Positions 28,019-36,800 of a DNA stretch of 64,000 nucleotides are shown here, one piece after another; position 1 is the stretch's first letter; every line of letters begins with the position of its first letter. The translations under genes were made by a program, and so were the position numbers. The stretch comes from Synechococcus sp. 8F6 (GTDB lineage Bacteria > Cyanobacteriota > Cyanobacteriia > PCC-6307 > Cyanobiaceae). The notes beneath the pieces were generated by a model, which saw only the letters and a program-made list of their open reading frames with translations, did not search any database and was not told the DNA's origin. Where the stretch lies: NCBI RefSeq assembly GCF_002252665.1, contig NZ_NQKZ01000011.1:1-64000 (forward strand). The letters are read 5' to 3'.

Positions 28019-28207
28019 TCAGGGGCGAAAGCCCGCAGGCTCAATCAGGCGCACCTGATTTCCCCGTGCCGTGAATTCACGACCTTGATCGCTCTGAACG
28101 ACCACACGGCCACCGGATTTCACCCGGATCACCCGCGCCCGAACCCACCCCAGAGCGGCTGATTCGAGCACCTTGACCACATCTCCGGGTTGTAGATCCA
28201 ACTCCAT
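28019..28207 (-). CDS. Small beta-barrel-like hypothetical protein between two tRNA genes
   Basis: A 62-residue protein from ATG at 28207: MELDLQPGDVVKVLESAALG, then WVRARVIRVKSGGRVVVQSDQGREFTARGNQVRLIEP. The alternating strands with DVVKV and GGRVVVQS look like an SH3/KOW-type small beta-barrel that could bind nucleic acid or protein; this is inference from pattern. It sits between tRNA-Trp (36 bp upstream) and tRNA-Asp, on the same strand. The frame is open upstream into the tRNA-Trp, but those residues cannot be coding. Confidence 0.72.
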   Translation of the reverse strand: MELDLQPGDVVKVLESAALGWVRARVIRVKSGGRVVVQSDQGREFTARGNQVRLIEPAGFRP

Positions 28208-28243
28208 GCTCGAAACCTGGAAACTGCAAAATGGGACATCGAA

Positions 28244-28316
28244 CGCGCCGTGGAGGACTTGAACCCCCGACATCAGGTTTTGGAGACCTGCGTTCTACCA
28301 ACTGAACTAACGGCGC
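28244..28316 (-). tRNA. trnW: tRNA-Trp (CCA)
   Basis: A 73-nt reverse-strand cloverleaf: acceptor GCGCCGT paired with ACGGCGC, discriminator G, anticodon CCA in GGTCTCCAAAACC, and T-arm GGGGGTTCAAGTCCTCC. No encoded CCA end. It shares strand with rplS upstream and the small hypothetical gene downstream. Confidence 0.97.
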
Positions 28317-28361
28317 AAGGCCGATGCCCCGTAAACATGAGGCCGCTTTTGTTAAACCACC

Positions 28362-28387
28362 CTGTCTGAAGAATGCTCGTCAGACAG
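28362..28387 (-). terminator. Hairpin downstream of rplS, candidate terminator
   Basis: CTGTCTGA (28362-28369) is the exact reverse complement of TCAGACAG (28380-28387), with a 10-base loop. It lies 21 bases past the rplS stop in the direction of transcription and is followed by a T-containing stretch (GGTGGTTTAAC), not a strong U-run. It may separate rplS from the tRNA-Trp transcript or act as a processing hairpin. Confidence 0.45.
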
Positions 28388-28408
28388 TGAGGAAACATGT
28401 TGGCAACC

Positions 28409-28918
28409 TCAGCGGTCGAAGCGTTGCTTGACCCGTGTGGCTTTACCCACCCGATCGCGCAGATAGAAGAGCTTCGCCCGACGCACCTTACCGCGGCGCT
28501 CCACTTTCACGGAAGCAACCTGGGGGCTGTGCAGCATGAAGACCCGCTCCACACCGATGCCCTGGAAGATGCGGCGCACGGTGATGGTCTCATTGAGACC
28601 GCCGTGGCGCTTGGCGATCACCACCCCTTCGTAGGGCTGCACGCGCTCCTTGTTGCCCTCGCGAATTCGCACACCCACCTTGACGGTGTCACCGACGTAG
28701 ATCTCGGGGAGTTCGTCCTTGAGCTGTTCGGCCTCAAAGGCGCGGATCAGGTCCTGGGCGCTGAGCTTGCCGGTGGTGGCCTTCACGGACGTGGCGGGCT
28801 TGGCCTGCACAGCGGTGGCCGCGCTCGCTTCTGCCGTCTTGGTCTCGGTGGCGCTGGCCTCCTCAGAACCCTGCTCTGCCGGGTTTACGGCTTGATTGTC
28901 TGTCGACTCCGTTGCCAT
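28409..28918 (-). CDS. rplS: 50S ribosomal protein L19, with N-terminal extension
   Basis: A 169-residue protein whose C-terminal part is L19: [58 protein letters not shown] and [24 protein letters not shown]19 lies at the 30S-50S interface. The L19 core is about 115 residues; here about 50 acidic/Ala-rich residues precede it ([24 protein letters not shown]), as seen in cyanobacterial forms. ATG at 28918 begins the extension ([17 protein letters not shown]). It is divergent from map. Confidence 0.95.
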   Translation of the reverse strand: MATESTDNQAVNPAEQGSEEASATETKTAEASAATAVQAKPATSVKATTGKLSAQDLIRAFEAEQLKDELPEIYVGDTVKVGVRIREGNKERVQPYEGVVIAKRHGGLNETITVRRIFQGIGVERVFMLHSPQVASVKVERRGKVRRAKLFYLRDRVGKATRVKQRFDR

Positions 28919-29064
28919 CTCAGCTCCGCGACGCCTTGCCAAACCGACAGTGTACCGGCTGAGGTGTCGCTCTTCCCTCAAACGCCATGCCTGAGCCCGC
29001 AACAATCCGGTCCCATTGGTAGCTTGAAGGTGAGCCTTTTCCATCGCTGCCGGCGTCTCCCAGC

Positions 29065-29919
29065 ATGAATCTGTTTGCCGATCTGCTGGCCAGCACCAAG
29101 GGGTCTGCCGGCAGCGCAGTGGTTGAGACCGGCCCCCGCATTCAGAAAGGTCGCCGCGGGGTTGAGATCAAATCGGCCCGCGAAATCGACACGATGCGCC
29201 AGGCCAGCCGCATCGTGGCCACGGTGCTGCGCGAAATCCTGGAGATGGCGGCCCCCGGCATGACCACCGGCGACCTCGACCGCCACGCCGAGAAGCGCAT
29301 CCGCGAGATGGGTGCCACCCCTAGCTTCAAGGGGTATCACGGTTTCCCCGCCAGCATCTGCGCCTCGATCAACAACGAGGTGGTGCATGGCATCCCCAAC
29401 AGCAAGCGCGTGATCCAGGCCGGCGATCTGGTCAAGATCGACACCGGCGCCTACTTCGACGGCTACCACGGCGACAGCTGCGTCAGCCTCTGCGTGGGGG
29501 AGGGCGCCACCGAGGAGGCCCAGACCCTCTGCCGGGTGGCCCAGGAATCGTTGATGAAGGGACTGGCCCAGATCAAGGCCGGCAACACCCTGCTGGACAT
29601 CGCTGGTGCCGTGCAAGACCACGTGGAAGCCCATGGCTTCGCGGTGGTCGAGGACTACACCGGCCACGGCGTCGGCCGCAACCTGCACGAGGAGCCCTCG
29701 GTGTTCAACTTCCGCACCCGGGACATGCCCAACATGAAGCTGCGCCCGGGCATGACTCTGGCAGTGGAGCCGATCCTCAATGCCGGCAGCAAGGCCTGCC
29801 GCACCCTCAAGGACCGCTGGACCGTGGTGACCGTGGATGGCAGCTGGTCGGCCCAGTGGGAACACACCATCGCTGTCACCAGTGATGGCTGCGAAATCCT
29901 CACCGACCGCGAGTTCTAA
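29065..29919 (+). CDS. map: Methionine aminopeptidase, type I
   Basis: A 284-residue enzyme with the five metal ligands in their family blocks: [14 protein letters not shown] (two Asp), [12 protein letters not shown] (His), TLAVEPIL (Glu) and [11 protein letters not shown] (Glu). It removes N-terminal Met from new proteins. The catalytic domain starts near residue 35; the preceding N-terminal stretch ([16 protein letters not shown]) is longer than in the E. coli enzyme and resembles the MetAP1c-type cyanobacterial/plastid form. It converges on the SDR gene at 29928. Confidence 0.95.
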   Translation: MNLFADLLASTKGSAGSAVVETGPRIQKGRRGVEIKSAREIDTMRQASRIVATVLREILEMAAPGMTTGDLDRHAEKRIREMGATPSFKGYHGFPASICASINNEVVHGIPNSKRVIQAGDLVKIDTGAYFDGYHGDSCVSLCVGEGATEEAQTLCRVAQESLMKGLAQIKAGNTLLDIAGAVQDHVEAHGFAVVEDYTGHGVGRNLHEEPSVFNFRTRDMPNMKLRPGMTLAVEPILNAGSKACRTLKDRWTVVTVDGSWSAQWEHTIAVTSDGCEILTDREF

Positions 29920-29927
29920 GCTCCAGC

Positions 29928-30659
29928 TCAGCGGCTGGGGCGCGTTAATGCCTTGAAGTAGGCCCAGCGGCCCAGGCTGGTGAGCGGCATCAGCACGTAG
30001 GTGAGGGGGTTGGGGGTGACGATGATCAGGTTGAAGCCCAGGCGGGCCTGGGCCAGCACCTGGGAGGCCACGAAATCAGCCCCCATCACCCCGATCGGGT
30101 TGAGGGCGGAGCGGAATGGTCCCAGCACCAGCCGGCGGATCCGCAGGGGCCCTTCGGCTCCGGCCAGATCCAGGGCCCGCAGGCTCACAAGTGTGCCCAG
30201 CAGCCGTTTGCTCAGCTCGTAGAGCGGGCTGAAGGCTGGTTGGATCTCCGCTTCGGAGGTGTTGATCCACACCTCCGCCCGGGGGCGGCCGTTGCTGGGC
30301 CGCTGCTGCACCACCTCGGCAAACAGCTCCAGCAGCCGCCAGCTGCTGAGGGCGTTGACCTCCAGGGCCAGCTCTGTGGTTTCGCGGCTGCGGGCCTGTT
30401 GCTGGTTGACACCGTGGTTGAGCACCAGCACATCGACCCGCTCCAGCAGCGGTCGCAGGGCCTGCTCTTCGCCAATCTGCCATGACACCTGCTCGAGCGC
30501 GATGGTTTCGCCGGCGTCATCGCGCAGGTCGAGGGGCCGGGTGCTGCTGGTGAGGGCCACCAGCTGCGCGCCCTGGCGCGACCACCGGCGCAGCAACGCC
30601 TGTCCGAGGCTGCCGCTGGCGCCGGTCACGGCCACGGTGCACGCATAAGAACTGGACAT
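29928..30659 (-). CDS. SDR-family oxidoreductase
   Basis: A 243-residue protein with Rossmann motif TGASGSLGQALL, NHGVN (the NAG-equivalent), a Ser-bearing strand INTSEAE and YELSK as the Tyr-x3-Lys pair. It is therefore a probable NAD(P)-dependent reductase; substrate unknown. The C-terminus ends with a membrane-like stretch (LTYVLMPLTSLGRWAYFKAL), which may anchor it at the membrane. ATG at 30659 lies on the opposite strand to the ATG of the next gene within one CATG (30657-30660), so the two genes begin back to back with no leader. Confidence 0.78.
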   Translation of the reverse strand: MSSSYACTVAVTGASGSLGQALLRRWSRQGAQLVALTSSTRPLDLRDDAGETIALEQVSWQIGEEQALRPLLERVDVLVLNHGVNQQQARSRETTELALEVNALSSWRLLELFAEVVQQRPSNGRPRAEVWINTSEAEIQPAFSPLYELSKRLLGTLVSLRALDLAGAEGPLRIRRLVLGPFRSALNPIGVMGADFVASQVLAQARLGFNLIIVTPNPLTYVLMPLTSLGRWAYFKALTRPSR

Positions 30660-31116
30660 GGGCCTGGTGCAAACGGCGGCTGAGGTATCACCATGGTGGA
30701 ATTCCGCCGACGGACTGGCCGCCTGGATGGCTCCTGGCACTCCCCCTGAAGCCGTTGTGCCCCTGGTGCCTCTGTTTGCTCCCTACTGCGGGGGCTTGGT
30801 GCATCAGGCGTTGTTGGAGGAGGCGCTGGCCAGCCTGCTGGTGGGCGAGTGGGCCGGCCGGCGGTTGCTGCAGGGCGGCCGCAGCCACGCCCTGCAGCTG
30901 CGTTGGAGTGGCGAAACGGCGCCCCTTGAAGTGCTCCACTGCGACCTCACCTTCCCTGCCCTGCCGCAGGTGGCCTACGCCTTTGATCTGCCCTGCCACC
31001 AGCTGGTGCAGTGGTTGATGGAGCGGCAAGGGGATGAGCTGCCGTCGAGCTTCTGGCATTGGTTGCTGCTGGGGCAGCCTCCCATCGCCACCGAACCGGT
31101 GGGCAGCGCCGCCTAA
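30658..31116 (+). CDS. Conserved-type hypothetical protein
   Basis: A 152-residue soluble protein, Trp- and Leu-rich, with APYCGGLVHQALLEEALASLLVGEWAGRRLLQGG and HCDLTFPALPQVAYAFDLPCHQLVQWLMERQGDELPSSFWHWLLLGQPP. I recognise no domain. The ATG at 30658 overlaps the start codon of the divergent SDR gene; an in-frame ATG at residue 24 (30727) is an alternative. It is followed after 37 bp by the BioD/DRTGG gene on the same strand. Confidence 0.62.
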   Translation: MGLVQTAAEVSPWWNSADGLAAWMAPGTPPEAVVPLVPLFAPYCGGLVHQALLEEALASLLVGEWAGRRLLQGGRSHALQLRWSGETAPLEVLHCDLTFPALPQVAYAFDLPCHQLVQWLMERQGDELPSSFWHWLLLGQPPIATEPVGSAA

Positions 31117-31153
31117 ATTTCACGGTCAAGACATGCCCCAGCGAGGTTGACCG

Positions 31154-32251
31154 ATGGCCCCCACCTTGCTGATCGGGTCCTGCGAAGCCTTCAGCGGCAA
31201 ATCCGCCGTGGTGTTGGGCCTGGCTCGCCAACTCAGCCGTCAGGGCATTCCTGTGCGGTTTGGCAAACCCCTCGCCACCAGTCTTGATGAGGCGTCCACC
31301 GAATCGGGCCAGTCGCCCCTGTTGGATGCGGATGTGCGCTTCATCGGCGCCACCCTGGGGCTACCGGAAGCCCATCTGATCCCCTCCTTGCATGTGCTGG
31401 ATGGGGCGACGGCCCAGCAGCGCTTGGTGCAGGGCGATCTGGAGCCCGGCCCAGGCTTCGCCCTCTTGCGCCAGCAGCTGGCCGAGACCCCCGATGGTTT
31501 GACCCTGCTGGAAGCTGCCGGCAGCCTCCATGAGGGCCTGCTCTATGGCCTCAGCTTGCCCCAGCTGGCCGAGGGCCTCGAGGCCACGGTGGTGTTGGTG
31601 CATCCATGGTTGGACAGCCGCAGCATCGATCCGCTGCTGGCCGCCCAGGCCCAGCTCGGTGAGCGCCTGGCGGGGGTGGTGCTTAACGCCGTCAAACCGG
31701 AGCTGGTGCCCCAGCTGCGGACCGAGTTGATACCGGCCCTTGCCCAGCTCGGCTTGCCCGTGCTGGGGGTGATGCCCCAGAGCCCACTGCTGCGCAGCGT
31801 CACGGTGGAGGAGCTGGCCCTGCGGCTCGGGGCCCAGGTGCTCTGTTGTCCGGAACGGCTCGATCTGTTGGTGGAAACCCTGTCGATCGGTGCCATGAAC
31901 GTGAACTCGGCGATGGAGTTTTTCCGCCGTCGCCGCAACATGGCCGTGGTGACCGGGGCTGATCGCACTGACATCCAGCTGGCGGCTCTGGAGGCCTCCA
32001 CCCAGTGCCTGATCCTTACCGGGGCCGGTGAACCCCTGCCCCAGCTGCTCAACCGGGCCGAGGAACTGGACGTGCCCCTGCTCAAGGTCGAGCACGACAC
32101 CCTCACCACCGTTGAGGTGATTGAGCAGGCCTTTGGTCACGTGCGCCTGCATGAAGCGGTCAAGGCCAGCTTCGCCTTCCGGCTGGTGGAGGAGCATTGC
32201 AATTTCGAACCGCTGTTCAGGCGATTGCAGTTGCCCGCGATGGCGAAATAA
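31154..32251 (+). CDS. BioD-like P-loop protein with DRTGG domain (phosphotransacetylase-like)
   Basis: A 365-residue protein. N-terminal half: a BioD-like P-loop ATPase with GSCEAFSGKSAVVLGLARQL (Walker A-like) and the later VVLVHPWLDSRS. C-terminal half: a DRTGG domain (residues about 215-325) with SIGAMNVNSAMEFFRRRRNMAVVTGADRTDIQLAALE. This combination occurs as the N-terminal part of long phosphotransacetylases and alone in cyanobacteria; no Pta catalytic domain is present here, so acetyl-CoA chemistry is not supported. Likely a nucleotide-sensing protein. The next gene is 36 bp downstream. Confidence 0.82.
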   Translation: MAPTLLIGSCEAFSGKSAVVLGLARQLSRQGIPVRFGKPLATSLDEASTESGQSPLLDADVRFIGATLGLPEAHLIPSLHVLDGATAQQRLVQGDLEPGPGFALLRQQLAETPDGLTLLEAAGSLHEGLLYGLSLPQLAEGLEATVVLVHPWLDSRSIDPLLAAQAQLGERLAGVVLNAVKPELVPQLRTELIPALAQLGLPVLGVMPQSPLLRSVTVEELALRLGAQVLCCPERLDLLVETLSIGAMNVNSAMEFFRRRRNMAVVTGADRTDIQLAALEASTQCLILTGAGEPLPQLLNRAEELDVPLLKVEHDTLTTVEVIEQAFGHVRLHEAVKASFAFRLVEEHCNFEPLFRRLQLPAMAK

Positions 32252-32287
32252 CGCTGCTAGTTTCAAAGCGCAGGCTGCGGGCTACTG

Positions 32288-32800
32288 GTGACCCGGTCCC
32301 TTGATCTTCCGTCGCTCGATCGGATCGACACCCTTGCCCAGGAACTGGCGATGCTCCAGGACAGGAGCAAACGGCGCATTGCCATTTTGGGCAGTCGCCA
32401 CGTTCCAGTCGTGTCCATCCACCTGGTGGAACTGGTGGCCCGCTCCTTGGCCCAGGAAGGCCACAATCTGATCACCTCCGGCGCCCAGGGGGTCAATGCG
32501 GCCGTGATCCGCAGCGTGCTGGAGATCGATCCGGCCCGGCTCACCGTGTTGCTGCCCCAGAGCCTCGATCGTCAGCCGGGTGAATCGCGCGACCAGCTCG
32601 AGCGGGTGCTGCACCTGGTGGAGAAGCCCGAGCACGACGATCTGCCCCTGCCAATGGCCAGCAGCCTCTGCAACCAGGACATCATCAGCCGCTGCGACCA
32701 GTTGATCTGCTACGCCTTCCACGACAGCGAAACCCTGCTGGCCAGCTGCCGCGTGGCCGAGGACATGGGCAAGGTGGTCAGCGTGATGTTCTTCGACTGA
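32288..32800 (+). CDS. DprA-like Rossmann-fold protein
   Basis: A 170-residue protein resembling the Rossmann part of DprA: RRIAILGSRHVPVVSIHLVE, NLITSGAQGVNAAVIRSVLE, and later CNQDIISRCDQLICYAFHDSET. It lacks the N-terminal SAM-like domain of true DprA, so single-stranded-DNA loading of RecA is doubtful. Proteins of this size are often labelled DNA recombination-mediator protein A in cyanobacteria; nucleotide binding (as in LOG-type proteins) is equally possible. Start GTG at 32288. Probably in an operon with the BioD/DRTGG gene. Confidence 0.72.
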   Translation: MTRSLDLPSLDRIDTLAQELAMLQDRSKRRIAILGSRHVPVVSIHLVELVARSLAQEGHNLITSGAQGVNAAVIRSVLEIDPARLTVLLPQSLDRQPGESRDQLERVLHLVEKPEHDDLPLPMASSLCNQDIISRCDQLICYAFHDSETLLASCRVAEDMGKVVSVMFFD

Positions 32801-32810
32801 GGCCTGGTTG

Positions 32811-33230
32811 CTAGGCGCCCAGCACTGCCCTCAGTCCTTCCACGTAGAGCACCCCGGAGCACACCAGGCCGCCAGCCCAGCACAGGCCGCGCACCGCAGG
32901 CACGTTGCCCACGTAGACGCCGATGTAGGCCAGGCGCAGGGCGGGGTGCAGCCAGGCGGCGATCAGGGCCACCGGGCTGCTGACGCCGGCCAGCAAGCAC
33001 AGCAGGGCTGCTGGAGCATGCAGGGTGAAGGCCTCAAAGCAGTTTTGGTGCGCCCAGGCGGCGCGCTTCCCCCAGGCCGGCAGCCGCTCAAACATCGCCC
33101 TCGGGGCGGCCAGGTCGGCCATCTGGAAATTCGCCTGGGAGCGGGCGGCCCCGAGGGGCACGGTGCTGAACACCACCACACCGGCGGCCAGCAGCAGCGA
33201 CCAGGCAAAGGGGGCGAGGGAGGCACTCAT
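32811..33230 (-). CDS. MAPEG-family membrane protein
   Basis: A 139-residue protein with four hydrophobic helices and the MAPEG-type block AAWAHQNCFEAFTLHAPAALLCLLAG (N-x-x-E-x-F). MAPEG proteins are small four-helix membrane proteins including microsomal glutathione transferases; bacterial substrates are unknown. It is interesting that glutathione-breakdown genes lie 0.6-6 kb away, but no direct link is shown. ATG at 33230, divergent from the YajQ gene. Confidence 0.82.
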   Translation of the reverse strand: MSASLAPFAWSLLLAAGVVVFSTVPLGAARSQANFQMADLAAPRAMFERLPAWGKRAAWAHQNCFEAFTLHAPAALLCLLAGVSSPVALIAAWLHPALRLAYIGVYVGNVPAVRGLCWAGGLVCSGVLYVEGLRAVLGA

Positions 33231-33314
33231 GGCGGCAGGCAGCGTGGACGATGGATCCAGGTTGGCAGGCCGCACCTACGATTCGCGCACGTTTCCGCCC
33301 GACCGACCAGCCCC

Positions 33315-33806
33315 ATGGCCGACACCTATTCCTTTGATGTGGTGAGCGATTTCGATCGCCAGGAGCTCGTCAACACGATCGACCAGGTGCGCCGCGACGT
33401 GGGCACCCGCTACGACCTCAAGGACTCCAACACCGAGATCGAGGTGGAGGAGACCAGCCTCACCATCACCACCGCCAGTGACATGACCCTCCAGGCCGTG
33501 GAGGATGTGCTGCGCCAGAAGGCCACCAAGCGCAATCTCTCACTGAAGATCTTTGACTTCCAGACCCCCGAGCCCGTCGGCGGCAACCGGGTGAAGCAGG
33601 TGGTGAAGCTGCGTAAGGGCCTCAGCCAGGAGCTGGCCAAGAGCCTGAGCAAAACCGTCCGTGATGAGCTCAAGAAGGTGACCGTCTCGATCCAGGGCGA
33701 CAGCCTGCGGATCACCGGCAAGAACAAGGACGACCTGCAACAGGCCATCAGCCTGCTCAAGGCCCAGGACGTGGAGGTGCCGCTGCAGTTCGAGAACTAC
33801 CGCTGA
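33315..33806 (+). CDS. YajQ-family nucleotide-binding protein
   Basis: A 163-residue protein with the YajQ signature: MADTYSFDVVSDFDRQELVN, RYDLKDSNTEIE, and KGLSQELAKSLSKTVRDELKKVTVSIQGDSLRITGKNKDDLQ. Some members bind cyclic di-GMP or other nucleotides; here that is family knowledge only. Length is normal. Its TGA is followed with no spacing by the GTG of the 5-oxoprolinase gene, so translation is probably coupled. Confidence 0.92.
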   Translation: MADTYSFDVVSDFDRQELVNTIDQVRRDVGTRYDLKDSNTEIEVEETSLTITTASDMTLQAVEDVLRQKATKRNLSLKIFDFQTPEPVGGNRVKQVVKLRKGLSQELAKSLSKTVRDELKKVTVSIQGDSLRITGKNKDDLQQAISLLKAQDVEVPLQFENYR

Positions 33807-36800
33807 GTGGCGGGCTGGCGGTTCTGGATTGATCGCGGCGGCACCTTCACCGATGTGGTGGGGCGGAGTCCTGCCGGTGAGCTGGTGGTGCGCAAGGTGC
33901 TGTCGGTGCAGCCTGATTGCCCGGGCGATCCGGCCGTGCGTGCCATCGGGGCGGTGCTGGGCCGGCCCTCCGGCGGCGCGCTGCCAGCGGGGTTGGTGCA
34001 GGAGGTGCGGCTCGGCACCACCGTGGCCACCAATGCCTTGCTGGAGCGGCGCGGGGCCGGGGTGGTGCTGCTGATCAACCGGGGCTTTGCCGATCTGCTC
34101 ACCATTGGCGACCAGCACCGCCCGGACATCTTTGCCCTGGCGATCGAGCGGCCCCAGCCTTTGCGCCTGTGGGTGCTGGAGGTGGATGGGCGGCTGGCGG
34201 CCGATGGTGCAGAGCTCGAGCCCCTATCGCTGCCCGAGGGGTTGCGCCAGCAGTTGCGGGCCGCCCAGGCCGACGGCTACACCAGCTGCGCCGTGGCCCT
34301 GCTGCACAGCACCCGCAATCCCTGCCAGGAGCTGCAGCTGGGTGCCTGGCTGCAGCCCCTGGGCTTTGAGGCCGTGGTGCTCTCCCACCAGCTCAGCGGC
34401 CAGCCCCGGCTCGTGCCCCGCGGCCAGACCGCCGTGGTGGAGGCCGCGGTGGCACCGGTGCTGCGGCACTATCTGGGCCAAGTGGGGCAGGCCCTCGGGC
34501 CGGATACCCGGCTGCGGGTGATGCGCTCCAGTGGTGCCCTGGCAGCTCCGGAGGTGCTGCTCGCCAAGGACACGATCCTCTCGGGGCCTGCCGGGGGCAT
34601 GGTGGGGGCCGTGGCGGTGGGCCGTCGGGCCCTGGAGGCTGCCGGCTTGCGGCCCCAGCCGATCGTCGGCTTCGACATGGGTGGCACCTCCACCGATGTC
34701 TTCCATTTCGATGACCGGCGAGGCGATCTCGCCTGGGAGCGCAGCCCCGCCACCGAGATCGTTGGCCTGCAGCTGCAGGCGCCGATGCTGCCCATCCACA
34801 CCGTGGCCGCCGGTGGTGGCTCGATCCTGCGTTTCGATGGCCTGCGGCTGCGGGTGGGGCCGGAGTCGGCTGGTGCCGATCCGGGGCCAGCGGCCTACCG
34901 CCGCGGCGGCCCGCCCACGATCACCGATGCCAACCTGCTGCTGGGCCGGCTGCCCATCGCAGCCCTGCCGGCGCTGTTCGGTCCCAGCGCCGACCAAACC
35001 GCCGATGGGCAGGCCGTGGAGCAGGCCTTTGCCGAGCTGGCGGCCGTGATGGCGGCGGTGGCGCCAGGCATCACACCCGAGCGGGTGGCCGAGGGGGTGC
35101 TGCAGATCGCCATCGAGACGATGGCCGGGGCCCTGCGCCGCATTTCAATCCAGCGCGGCCACGACCTGCGCGAGGCGTTGCTGGTGAGCTACGGCGGCGC
35201 CGGCGGGCAGCACGCCTGCCGTCTGGCCGAGGTGCTGGGCCTATCGCGGGTGCTGCTCCATCCCCTGGCGGGTGTGTTGTCCGCCTATGGGCTCGGCATG
35301 GCCGAGCAGTCGCTGTTGCTGGAGTGCTCGCCAAGGCTGCCGCTGGCGCCTGCCTCGTTGCCCGTGTTGCGCCAGCACTGCGCAGCCCTGGTGTGCCGGG
35401 GCGTGGAGGACTTGCGGCAGGTGGGAGATCTGGGTGACGCCTCCCCTCAGATCCGGGTGCGGCTGGAGCTGCGGGCGCCCGGCAGTGAGCGGGGGTTGGA
35501 GGTGCCCTGGTCGCCCCAGGATTCCGCCCCTGATGCTGCCGCCGATGTGGTCCCCGATGTGGCCGTGTTGGCTGCGCTGCGGCAGGCCTTTGCCGCGAGT
35601 CATCAGCAGCGCTACGGCTACTTCCCGGTTGGCGATGACTGGATTGTGGAGCGGTTGCTGGTCGACATCACCTCCTCCGGTCAGGAGCTGCCCGGTCAGG
35701 AGCTACCCGCTGACGGGACGGAGTCCGGTTGGGCAGCAGGGGGGGATGGGGCTGGGACTGCGACTGGGAAGGGCGCGCCGGCCGCCGCCAGCACACGCCT
35801 TTGGCTGGGTGAGCAGCTCGGCTGGCAGAGGGTGCCCCTCTGGCAGCGCGACCACTTGCGGCCCCAGATGCATCTCCAGGGCCCGGCCCTGGTGGTTGAT
35901 CAAACCACCACCACCGTGCTGGAGCCCGGCTGGCAGGCGTTGGTGCTGCCCGACGGGGCGCTGCTGCTGGAGCGGCAGTCGCTGGCACACCCGGTTTCCG
36001 CTGAGAGTTCTGTTGGCGGTTCCGTTGCGAGTTCTGTTGCACAACCTGTTGAACATCCGGTTTCGAGCCCCGCCGCGCCTGCCGACCCCACTGTTCTGGA
36101 GCTCTACAACCACCGCTTTTCGGCCATCGCCGAGCAGATGGGCGGCCGCCTGCAGCAGAGCGCCCGCTCGGTGAACATCCGCGAGCGGCTCGACTTCTCC
36201 TGCGCTCTGTTTGACGCCGCCGGGTTGCTGGTGGCCAATGCCCCCCATATTCCGGTGCATCTGGGCTCCATGGGAGACAGCGTGGTCAGCCTGCTCAAAG
36301 CGATCGCGCGGGGTGATCGCCCTCCCTTGGCGCCTGGGGATGTGGTGCTCTCCAACAACCCCTACAACGGCGGCACCCATCTGCCGGACATCACGGCCAT
36401 CACACCCGTGTTCGCGCCAGGATCGCTACCTGGGGCCCAGGTGCCCGCGTTTTTTGTGGCCTCGCGGGGCCACCATGCCGATGTCGGGGGCATCACCCCC
36501 GGCTCGATGCCCGCCTTCAGCCGCACGATCGCAGATGAGGGACTGCTGCTCGACAACGTGCCGTTCTTCAGCCATGGCAGCTTCGATGAGGCGTCGTGGC
36601 GGCAACGGCTCGCTGCCGGTAGCCATCCGGTGCGCAACCCCGACCAATTGCTCGCCGATCTCCAGGCCCAGGTGGCCGCGAATCGCCTGGGGGTAGATGG
36701 GCTGGGGCGCCTGATCGATCGCCATGGCCTGCAGGAGGTGCAGGCCTACATGGCCCATGTGCAGGCCCATGGGGCCGCGGCAGTGGGCCAGGCCATGGCG

